Shown here piece by piece: positions 1-5,356 of a stretch of 6,054 nt of DNA. Below the pieces are notes generated by a model that had not been told where the DNA came from, made no database searches, and worked only from the letters and a program-made list of their open reading frames with translations. How positions within the stretch are numbered: position 1 is the stretch's first letter; every line of letters starts with the position of its first letter. A program made the translations under genes and the position numbers. The DNA is from Chloroflexota bacterium (GTDB lineage Bacteria; Chloroflexota; Dormibacteria; Dormibacterales; Dormibacteraceae), in contig DMCH01000160.1 in the NCBI GenBank assembly GCA_003446775.1, forward strand, positions 1-6,054. The letters are read 5' to 3'.

Positions 1-1550
1 TTCGGTTCGCCTTTCGGCGCTGCCTTGGCGACCACGCTCTCCTCGACACCAAACTGGTGGTTGAACGTCGAGATCGCTGCCTTCAGCCGCTCGATCAGTG
101 GGTCGTCCAGCGCCTTCTGCTTCTCGATCGCCTCGAGCACGCCGGCTTGCTCGCTCCTCATGAAGCGCACGAACGCCGCCTCCCACTCTTTGACCCGGGC
201 GACGGGCACCTTGTCGACGTGGCCCTGGGTGCCGGCGTAAAGCACGGCGACTTGCTCGGCGAGAGGAATCGGCTGGTACTTGTCCTGCTTCAGCAGCTCG
301 GTCAGACGCGCGCCGCGCTCGAGCTGGTTGCGGGTCTGGGTGTCGAGGTCGGAGGCGAACTGGGCGAATGCAGCGAGCTCGCGATATTGCGCAAGGTCCA
401 GGCGTAGCTGGCCGGCCACCTGGCGCATCGCCTTGGTCTGGGCGTCCCCACCGACACGCGAGACGCTGATGCCGACGTTCAGCGCGGGGCGCTGGCCGGC
501 GTTGAACAGGTCGGACTGGAGATAGATCTGGCCGTCGGTGATCGAGATGACGTTGGTCGGGATGAACGCCGAGACGTCGTTGGCCTGCGTCTCGATGACA
601 GGCAGAGCGGTGAGCGAGCCGCCGCCATGGGCTTTGTTCAGCTTCGCGGCGCGCTCGAGCAGACGTGAATGGAGGTAGAACACGTCACCCGGGTAGGCCT
701 CTCGGCCGGGCGGCCGGCGAAGAGTGGCCGACACCTCGCGGTACGCCCATGCCTGCTTCGTGAGGTCGTCGTAGCAGCAGAGGGCATCTTTGCCCTGCTC
801 CATGAAGTACTCCCCCATCGCACATCCCGCGTAGGGCGCAATGAAGTTGAGCGATGCGGGCTCTGAGGCGGTGGCGGCGACGATGATCGTGTAGTCCATG
901 GCGCCGTTCTCTTCAAGCGTGGCCGCCACACGCGCGACCGACGCGGCATTCTGGCCGATGGCGACGTAGACACAGATGAGGTCTTTGCCTTTCTGGTTGA
1001 TGATCGTGTCGAGCAGGACCGTCGTCTTGCCGGTGAAGCGGTCGCCGATGATCAGTTCGCGCTGGCCGCGGCCGATGGGGATCATCGCGTCGATGGCCTT
1101 GATCCCGGTCTGCACGGGGGTGTCGACGCGCTGGCGGGTGATGACGCCGGGCGCGATCTTCTCCAGAGGCAGAGTCTTGGTGGTCTTGATCGGACCCTTG
1201 CCGTCGATCGGCACGCCCAGCGGGTTGACGATGCGGCCGATCAGCTCGTCACCCACAGGCACCTCGAGGAGACGGCCCGTCGTATGGACCTCGTCTCCTT
1301 CGTGCAGGTGTCCGTACTCGCCGAGGATCACCGCCCGGACCTGATCCTCCTCCAGGTTGAGAGCCAGCCCGTAGGTTTCATTCGGGAACTCGAGCAGCTC
1401 GCCCGCCATGGCATTTTCCAGCCCATAGATCTGGGCGATGCCGTCTCCCGTTGCCACGATCCGTCCCACGTCAGTGGCGACCAGGCTGGCGTCGAAGTCC
1501 TTCAGGCGCTCCTTGATGACTTCCGAAATCTCTTTGGTGCTGATTCCCAC
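1..1550 (-). CDS. atpA: F1Fo ATP synthase subunit alpha (3' end outside window)
   Basis: Non-catalytic nucleotide-binding subunit of the F1 head. From GTG 1550 the frame stays open to position 1, giving 516 residues with no stop. Order of parts: N-terminal delta-binding helix (KEISEVIKERLKDF), beta-barrel with DVGRIVATGDGIAQIYGL (27-44), VGDELIGRIVNPLG (99-112), Walker A GDRFTGKT (169-176), YDDLTKQ (260-266), RRPPGREAYPGD (278-289), IPTNVISITDGQI (330-342), arginine finger Arg365 in SVSRVGG (E. coli R376), and QLERGARLTELLKQ in the C-terminal helical domain. Two signature positions differ: the P-loop has Phe172 where Gln is usual, and IGQN has Asn201 where Lys is usual. After the normal family end near FNHQFG, an Ala/Lys-rich tail (VVAKAAPKGEP) continues past the window. 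An AGGAG supports the start. Confidence 0.97.
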   Translation of the reverse strand, partial: MGISTKEISEVIKERLKDFDASLVATDVGRIVATGDGIAQIYGLENAMAGELLEFPNETYGLALNLEEDQVRAVILGEYGHLHEGDEVHTTGRLLEVPVGDELIGRIVNPLGVPIDGKGPIKTTKTLPLEKIAPGVITRQRVDTPVQTGIKAIDAMIPIGRGQRELIIGDRFTGKTTVLLDTIINQKGKDLICVYVAIGQNAASVARVAATLEENGAMDYTIIVAATASEPASLNFIAPYAGCAMGEYFMEQGKDALCCYDDLTKQAWAYREVSATLRRPPGREAYPGDVFYLHSRLLERAAKLNKAHGGGSLTALPVIETQANDVSAFIPTNVISITDGQIYLQSDLFNAGQRPALNVGISVSRVGGDAQTKAMRQVAGQLRLDLAQYRELAAFAQFASDLDTQTRNQLERGARLTELLKQDKYQPIPLAEQVAVLYAGTQGHVDKVPVARVKEWEAAFVRFMRSEQAGVLEAIEKQKALDDPLIERLKAAISTFNHQFGVEESVVAKAAPKGEP

Positions 1551-1556
1551 TCTTCT

Positions 1557-1561
1557 CTCCT
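1557..1561 (-). promoter_or_regulatory. ribosome binding site of atpA, overlapping the atpH stop
   Basis: AGGAG overlaps the last two bases of the atpH TAG (TAGGAG, 1562-1557) and is six bases from the GTG at 1550-1548. This good match and spacing fix the GTG as the atpA start. Confidence 0.7.
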
Positions 1562-2090
1562 AGGACGCATCCGCCAGCTGGCGGCGCAGTTGCTGCAATC
1601 GGGCGGCGACGCTGGCATCGATGAGGTGGTCGCCATACCGCAGCGTGAGCCCACCCACAATCCGGCGGTCGACGGCCGCGGTGAGGCGGACCTCTTTGCC
1701 CAAGCGCTGTGAGAGCTGATCGCCGATACGCTCCCGATCGTCTGTCGACAGCTCGACCGCGGTGGTGACCGTGGCGCGCACACGGCCGGCAGCCTCGTCG
1801 GCGAGCTCTTCGAACTCGTCCAGGATGCCGCCCGCCTGGTCCACGCGACCAGTCTCGACGAGCATCCTGGCCAGGTTGGTCGCCTCCGGATCCAGGAGCT
1901 TTGTGCCTGTGATCAGCTCCATGCGGCGAGCAGCGGGGATGGTCGGATTCTGGAGCACCTGGGCAATTCCGGGATCGCCCATCAGCTCTGTGATCGCGAC
2001 CAGGTGGCGGCGCCACTCCTCGACGCGACCCTCATCTGTGGCCAGCTCGAAGACAGCCCGCGCGTAACGCTTAGCGGCTGCCGTTGCCAC
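1560..2090 (-). CDS. atpH: F1Fo ATP synthase subunit delta (OSCP)
   Basis: Stalk cap of 176 residues linking the top of the alpha3beta3 head to the b dimer. The N-terminal helical domain begins AAAKRYARAVFELA, the usual opening of the family, and runs to about residue 105. The C-terminal domain holds the family signature DRRIVGGLTLRYGDHLIDAS near 141-160, followed by a basic last helix (LQQLRRQLADAS). The GTG start at 2090 is supported by GAGG at 2100-2097 and by the position of the conserved KRYA motif only seven residues in. It overlaps atpF by 20 bases. The gene stands alone, unlike mycobacteria where delta is fused to a second b. The TAG stop merges with the atpA ribosome binding site. 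Confidence 0.96.
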   Translation of the reverse strand: MATAAAKRYARAVFELATDEGRVEEWRRHLVAITELMGDPGIAQVLQNPTIPAARRMELITGTKLLDPEATNLARMLVETGRVDQAGGILDEFEELADEAAGRVRATVTTAVELSTDDRERIGDQLSQRLGKEVRLTAAVDRRIVGGLTLRYGDHLIDASVAARLQQLRRQLADAS

Positions 2091-2592
2091 TCGCGACCTC
2101 GTTGATGGCCTTTTCGATCAGGTCCTTGTGCTTCGCCACATCGAGCGTCTCGCCGATGACCTTTTCGGTCGCCGCCACGACCAGGCCCGCGACCTCACTG
2201 CGCACCGACTGGATCGCCTTCAGCCGCTCGGCTTCGATCTCCTTGCGCGTGGACTCGCGGATACGATGTGCCTCCTCCTCCGCCTTCTGCTTGAGGTCCT
2301 GGCGGAGCTGTTCCGCTGATTTGCTCGCGGCGGCGATGACGCTCTGGGCCGTCTTTCGCGCGTCATTAAGCGTCGCCTCCGCCTCTTTGAGCGCGGCCTC
2401 GGCATCAGCGCGAGCCTTCTCGGCTTCTTTCAACTGCTCGACGACCTGGCGCTGGCGCGCCTCCGCAAGCCTCACGACCTCCGGATACACATAGCGGGCG
2501 AGGATGGCCATCATGACGAGAAAGGTGATCAGCTCGACGATCACCGTTCCGTTGATGTCGATGACGCCGGCCGTGCCCGCGAGAAACAGCAT
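2071..2592 (-). CDS. atpF: F1Fo ATP synthase subunit b
   Basis: Peripheral stalk subunit of 173 residues that anchors F1 to the a subunit as a dimer. There is one membrane helix near the N-terminus (about 13-33, within IDINGTVIVELITFLVMM), followed by YPEVVRLAEARQRQV and a long charged Ala/Glu/Lys/Arg coiled coil (about 40-140). The C-terminal segment VAGLVVAATEKVIGETLD is the delta-binding end typical of b. The length is normal and there is no second copy (b') in the window, so a homodimer is expected. The ATG at 2592 overlaps the atpE TAA by one base with no clear ribosome binding site, suggesting translation by re-initiation after atpE. The last 20 bases overlap the start of atpH in a different frame, and the gene stops with TAA at 2073-2071, so it is not fused to delta. 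Confidence 0.96.
   Translation of the reverse strand: MLFLAGTAGVIDINGTVIVELITFLVMMAILARYVYPEVVRLAEARQRQVVEQLKEAEKARADAEAALKEAEATLNDARKTAQSVIAAASKSAEQLRQDLKQKAEEEAHRIRESTRKEIEAERLKAIQSVRSEVAGLVVAATEKVIGETLDVAKHKDLIEKAINEVASGNGSR
2097..2100 (-). promoter_or_regulatory. ribosome binding site of atpH inside the end of atpF
   Basis: GAGG, six bases (TCGCGA) before the GTG at 2090-2088. It lies in the coding sequence for the last residues of subunit b and supports the GTG as the true atpH start. Confidence 0.6.
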
Positions 2593-2843
2593 TACTTCGG
2601 CGCGACCTGGCTGATGAATACAAACCCGAACGCGAGGTTGATGAAGTACATCGCCTCCACGAGTCCGACGATCGTGAAGAGCCAGGGGATCATCCTGCCC
2701 TGCGCCTCAGGTTGCCTGGCGACACCGCTGATGAAGGCGTTGCCGGCGAGGCCGTCACCGACGGCAGCGCCGATGGCGCCCAGTCCGAGGGCAAGGCCGA
2801 AGCCGATGAGCGCCCCAGCAAGGGTTATTCCGTGGTCAGTCAT
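2592..2843 (-). CDS. atpE: F1Fo ATP synthase subunit c (H+-type, mycobacteria-like)
   Basis: Proteolipid hairpin of 83 residues that forms the rotor ring and carries protons. Helix 1 (about 8-36) has the packing Gly/Ala pattern LALGLGAIGAAVGDG. The polar loop is ARQPEAQGR (42-50), which contacts gamma/epsilon. Helix 2 (53-77) has the proton-binding Glu63 in VGLVEAMYFIN. With a two-residue offset it aligns without gaps to M. tuberculosis AtpE: Asp30 = D28, Glu63 = E61, Tyr66 = Y64, Ile68 = I66. The one notable change in the bedaquiline pocket is Met65 at the A63 position. The Na+-type signature (Gln in helix 1, Glu-Ser in helix 2) is absent, so coupling is inferred to be by H+. The ATG at 2843 has AGGAGG in front. 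Its TAA shares one base with the atpF ATG (TAATG). Confidence 0.97.
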   Translation of the reverse strand: MTDHGITLAGALIGFGLALGLGAIGAAVGDGLAGNAFISGVARQPEAQGRMIPWLFTIVGLVEAMYFINLAFGFVFISQVAPK

Positions 2844-2847
2844 GTTC

Positions 2848-2853
2848 CCTCCT
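2848..2853 (-). promoter_or_regulatory. perfect Shine-Dalgarno of atpE (AGGAGG), overlapping the atpB stop
   Basis: AGGAGG is the strongest ribosome binding site in the window. It starts inside the atpB TAG, with a short four-base spacer (GAAC) to the atpE ATG. Subunit c is needed in many copies per enzyme, so a strong site here fits the need for extra c synthesis from a shared mRNA. Confidence 0.75.
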
Positions 2854-3634
2854 AATGATGTTCATGTTCGAGGCCCTCTCGGGCGGCCCCGAAATAGATA
2901 ACCGTGAGCAGCATGAAAATGAATGCCTGGATGAACCCGATGAAGATGACGTCGAAAGCCTTCCATATGACAAGGACCAGGGAGCCGAGAATAGTCGCGC
3001 CGACGGTGCCGACGAGCGGTAGCTGAAGGTTGGCCAGGCTCGCGATCAGGCCGATCATGACCGCCCCCGCAAAGATGTTGCCGAACAACCGAAGAGAGAG
3101 CGTCAAGGGTTTGACCGCCTCCTCGAGGATGTTGAGCGGCGTGAAGATGACCCGCACCGGCACCGGCAGCTCGAACGGCTTCGTGAAGCGACGGAGGTAG
3201 CCCCGCCACCCAAGCGTGCGGACGCTGTACCACTGCACGACGGCGATGACGACCAGCGCCAGGGCCAGGGTCTGATTGAGGTCGGCATTCGCCCCGTGCA
3301 GGAACGGGAAGAATGCCAAGGGAAAGATCTCGATCCAGTTGGCGACCAGGATGTAGAGGAAAAGCGTCATCGCCAGCGGGATTATGAAAAGAGCGTCGTC
3401 GGACACGTTGGTCTTGATGAGCGCGCGCAATTGGTCGTAGCCCCATTCGAAGATCGCTTGAGCTTTCGTCGGCTCACCCTCTCGAAGCTGGGAGCGAAGC
3501 CAAAAGGCGACCCCAAGGGTGACCACGACAGCCAAGACGCTCGAGATGACGCTGTCGTAGTTGAAGGTGCAGAGTGTGCCGCATCCGATGTCGATGGTCG
3601 GATGAGTGCCCGCGCTCGAGTCGAGGTGCATCAC
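2852..3634 (-). CDS. atpB: F1Fo ATP synthase subunit a
   Basis: Membrane stator subunit that forms the two proton half-channels against the c-ring. At 260 residues it is of normal length. A short outside N-terminus (with Cys18 and Cys22) leads into helix 1 (29-46). Then come LPLAMTLFLYILVANWIEIFP in pieces (85-105), NADLNQTLALAL (116-127), and the PFELPVPVR...TPLNILEEAVKP loop (153-176). The hallmark LSLRLFGNIFAG carries the essential Arg182 (E. coli R210). Helix 6 has FIQAFIFMLLTVIYF with Gln236 (E. coli Q252), and the tail is His-rich (EHEHH). Unusual points: Ala191 at the E. coli E219 position, Val229 at H245, and an acid (Asp228) one residue off. The start is GTG 3634 (overlapping the atpI TGA) or ATG 3631; no strong ribosome binding site precedes it, so coupling with atpI is likely. 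The TAG stop merges with the atpE ribosome binding site. Confidence 0.97.
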   Translation of the reverse strand: MMHLDSSAGTHPTIDIGCGTLCTFNYDSVISSVLAVVVTLGVAFWLRSQLREGEPTKAQAIFEWGYDQLRALIKTNVSDDALFIIPLAMTLFLYILVANWIEIFPLAFFPFLHGANADLNQTLALALVVIAVVQWYSVRTLGWRGYLRRFTKPFELPVPVRVIFTPLNILEEAVKPLTLSLRLFGNIFAGAVMIGLIASLANLQLPLVGTVGATILGSLVLVIWKAFDVIFIGFIQAFIFMLLTVIYFGAAREGLEHEHH

Positions 3635-3993
3635 GAGCGCAGGCCCCGCCGGACGCCTGCCGCGACCATCACGAGCTGGGCCGCGCCGACGCCAAGCAAA
3701 ACTGTCCAGGCCGAGCTGTGCAGCAACAGCGCTCCGCCCACGCCGAGAGCGGTCAGGGCTGCCAGCCGCATCAGGCTTGCGAACAGAAAAGAGGAGTTGC
3801 GGTCGAGCATGGCAACGATCAGGTACCCGTTGGCCGAACCGATGACGAGGCCCAGCGCAATACCAAGGCCGGCCGAGGGATGCCCGGAGGCAGCCGCCAC
3901 CAAAATTACCGCCAAGCCCAGCGCAACCGACCCGGCAAGCGTGTCACCAGGTACACCGCGATTTGCGCGCCTAGGGCCAAGCCCGACCATCAC
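3631..3993 (-). CDS. atpI: AtpI-like ATP synthase assembly protein (subunit I)
   Basis: A 120-residue hydrophobic protein with about four membrane helices (roughly 18-36, 41-62, 71-90 and 94-112) between a basic N-terminus (PRRANRG) and a basic tail (VRRGLRS). The centre, ALGLVIGSANGYLIVAMLDR, has the Gly-rich helix with an Asn seen in the ATP-synt_I family (PF03899). AtpI proteins help assemble the c-ring and are not part of the finished enzyme; the sequence of this family is poorly conserved, so position just before atpB carries much of the call. Two starts compete: GTG 3993, which overlaps the atpZ TGA by three bases and has AGGGAG at 4007-4002 eight bases upstream, and ATG 3990. I prefer GTG. 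The end overlaps the atpB start in the same GTGATG arrangement, so translation is probably coupled on both sides. Confidence 0.75.
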   Translation of the reverse strand: MMVGLGPRRANRGVPGDTLAGSVALGLAVILVAAASGHPSAGLGIALGLVIGSANGYLIVAMLDRNSSFLFASLMRLAALTALGVGGALLLHSSAWTVLLGVGAAQLVMVAAGVRRGLRS

Positions 3994-4202
3994 CTCGTGA
4001 ACTCCCTCACCTTCATCCAGATGGCGAGCCCACCCGCCATCAGGCCGACGAACAACCCGATCAGAACGAACACAGGACCCGTGTGCAACCAGCTGTCAAG
4101 GCCGACACCGGCGAGCAGCGGAAGCAGGACTGAACCTGCGAAATAGAGCCCAATTCCAGCCATATCGCCGCCGGTCGGGCCAGATTTCGAGGGGCGCGCC
4201 AT
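3990..4202 (-). CDS. atpZ: AtpZ-type small membrane protein of the ATP synthase operon
   Basis: A 70-residue protein with two membrane helices (about 14-34 and 42-63) joined by GLDSWLHTGP and followed by a basic end (KVREFTR). The pattern G-x-x-x-x-x-G-x-x-L-D, then T-x-P-x-F-x-L-I-G-x-x-x-G-x-x-A-G, is typical of the AtpZ family (ATPase_gene1, PF09527). Such proteins are encoded just ahead of atpI/atpB in many bacteria. In an alkaliphilic Bacillus, AtpZ with AtpI has been linked to Mg2+ uptake. The ATG at 4202 is 13 bases after the wecA stop, with AGGA at 4217-4214 upstream. Its TGA overlaps the GTG start of atpI. No residue points to catalysis. The family is assigned from helix pattern, size and position, and is fairly secure. 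Confidence 0.82.
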   Translation of the reverse strand: MARPSKSGPTGGDMAGIGLYFAGSVLLPLLAGVGLDSWLHTGPVFVLIGLFVGLMAGGLAIWMKVREFTR

Positions 4203-4213
4203 GCCCGAGCTAA

Positions 4214-4217
4214 TCCT
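4214..4217 (-). promoter_or_regulatory. ribosome binding site of atpZ, overlapping the wecA stop
   Basis: AGGA lies within TAGGAT, formed by the wecA TAG and the bases after it. The spacer to the atpZ ATG at 4202 is 11 bases, on the long side, so initiation is probably modest or helped by ribosomes finishing wecA. Confidence 0.45.
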
Positions 4218-5343
4218 ACCGTCTGCCCGGTTCGGCCAGGAGGCGGCGCAGGAACGGCGCGGGGATGCGGACGCCGGCCTTCTGCAGCCGGTCCGCCGCC
4301 ATGGTCGAGGCCAGCACCAGCGCCGCCACCACGACCGCGCCGATGATCCGGCGGTGTCCGAAAAACATCAGGCCGATCGTGCCGAGCAACGCCGTGGCGG
4401 CGTAGAAGACGTAACAAGTCTGCCTTGGGTTGAGCCCGAAAGCCTGGAGCCGGTGATGCAGATGCTGCAGGTCCGGGCTCGCCACCGACATGTGCAGGCG
4501 CCGCCGCCTGACGATGGCCCAGGCTGTGTCCGCGATGGGCAGCGCGAGCGCAAGGATCGGGACGGCCAACGCGAACGCCACGGCGACCTTCGCCACCCCG
4601 AGGATCGATATCACGGCCAGCGCCGCGCCCAGGAAGTGAGAGCCGGAGTCGCCCATGAAAATGCGCGCGGGGTGGAAGTTGAACAGAAGGAAGCCGGCGC
4701 ATGCGCCCGCGAGCGCGCCTGCCAGCTGGACCACCTCGATCTGGTCCTTGCCGGCGGCTGCGATCAGCAACGTAAGGGCGACGATGAAAACGACTCCCGC
4801 AGCCAGGCCATCCACGCCGTCGAGAAAGTTGACGGTGTTCTGCATGCCCAACAGCCAGAACAGGCTCACGGGGATCGCGAACCAACCGAGATCCACCACC
4901 GTCGTGCTGCCATAGCCTCCGGATCCCGGCAACCCGAAATACCTGATCACAAAGCCGAACACCAGTACCGCCACTAAAGCGACCAGCAGCTGGAACGCGA
5001 ATTTGATGCCCGGGCTCACCGACCAGCGGTCGTCGGCGATCAGGAGCACCGCGGCCAGACCCGACACGACGAGCACCCCCGTCCTGGTCGTGGTGGACGG
5101 AACGAATATCAAGACCGCGACGGCAAAGCCCACGAACATGGCCAGTCCACCGAGCAGCGGTGTTGGCGTCGAATGCGCGTGGCGTCCGCCTGGCACCGCC
5201 ACGATGCCGGTCCGCCTCGAGACCCGGATTGCCAGCGGCACCAGCAGAGCGCAGGCGGCCAGGGCGACCAGCAGCGGCCAGAGGCCAGGGAGGACCTTGT
5301 CGCGCAGAGTCTCCAGGAAGGTGATGCTGAAAAAGTCGCTCAG
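4216..5343 (-). CDS. wecA: WecA/TagO/Rfe-type polyprenyl-phosphate GlcNAc-1-phosphate transferase
   Basis: Multi-pass membrane enzyme that moves a HexNAc-1-phosphate (probably GlcNAc-1-P from UDP-GlcNAc) onto a polyprenyl phosphate at the inner membrane face, the first step of envelope glycan assembly. Numbered from the proposed start (375 aa), motifs in order are: a PTPLLGGLA loop near 60-68, Mg2+-binding Asp104-Asp105 (IADDR), NTVNFLDGVDGLAAG with Asp175 and Asp178, HPARIFMGDSGS near 223-234, and HLHHRL at 293-298 (the HIHH sugar-nucleotide motif of WecA/TagO, absent from MraY). About ten or eleven hydrophobic helices are visible. The first ATG/GTG/TTG in frame after the glyA stop is GTG at 5241, but that would cut off most of helix 1 (PLLVALAACALLVPLAI). 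I therefore place the start at CTG 5343-5341, nine bases after GGAG. It ends 13 bases before atpZ. The family is certain; the exact sugar and lipid are not. Confidence 0.93.
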   Translation of the reverse strand: MSDFFSITFLETLRDKVLPGLWPLLVALAACALLVPLAIRVSRRTGIVAVPGGRHAHSTPTPLLGGLAMFVGFAVAVLIFVPSTTTRTGVLVVSGLAAVLLIADDRWSVSPGIKFAFQLLVALVAVLVFGFVIRYFGLPGSGGYGSTTVVDLGWFAIPVSLFWLLGMQNTVNFLDGVDGLAAGVVFIVALTLLIAAAGKDQIEVVQLAGALAGACAGFLLFNFHPARIFMGDSGSHFLGAALAVISILGVAKVAVAFALAVPILALALPIADTAWAIVRRRRLHMSVASPDLQHLHHRLQAFGLNPRQTCYVFYAATALLGTIGLMFFGHRRIIGAVVVAALVLASTMAADRLQKAGVRIPAPFLRRLLAEPGRR

Positions 5344-5352
5344 GGTGGCGCG

Positions 5353-5356
5353 CTCC
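5353..5356 (-). promoter_or_regulatory. ribosome binding site of the wecA-like gene, overlapping the glyA stop
   Basis: GGAG sits on the last base of the glyA TAG (TAGGAG, 5358-5353) and is followed nine bases later by CTG at 5343. This spacing supports a CTG start. The next usual start codon in frame, GTG 5241, lies 111 bases beyond this site and has no purine-rich stretch of this quality in front of it. Confidence 0.6.

Noticed and set aside
697..722. GC-rich inverted stretch resembling a hairpin terminator
   Set aside because: It lies inside the conserved alpha-subunit RRPPGRE codons, has no T-run, and is explained by codon choice.
2071..2090. Possible b-delta fusion as in mycobacteria
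   Set aside because: atpF ends in TAA at 2073-2071 and atpH starts in another frame at 2090 with its own ribosome site, so the two are separate proteins.
2592..2843. Na+-coupled c ring
   Set aside because: The helix-1 Gln and helix-2 Glu-Ser ligands of Na+-type rings are missing; Asp30, Glu63 and Ala64 fit an H+-type ring.
3296..4977. Long plus-strand open frames (for example 3296-4000 and 4201-4977)
   Set aside because: They lie antisense to well-identified minus-strand genes, read as low-complexity Arg/Ala/Pro-rich protein, show no family motif, and are expected by chance in high-GC DNA.
4216..5343. MraY instead of a WecA/TagO-type enzyme
   Set aside because: The HLHHRL motif and the PTPLLGGLA loop belong to the WecA/TagO branch, and the neighbours are not cell-division or Mur genes.
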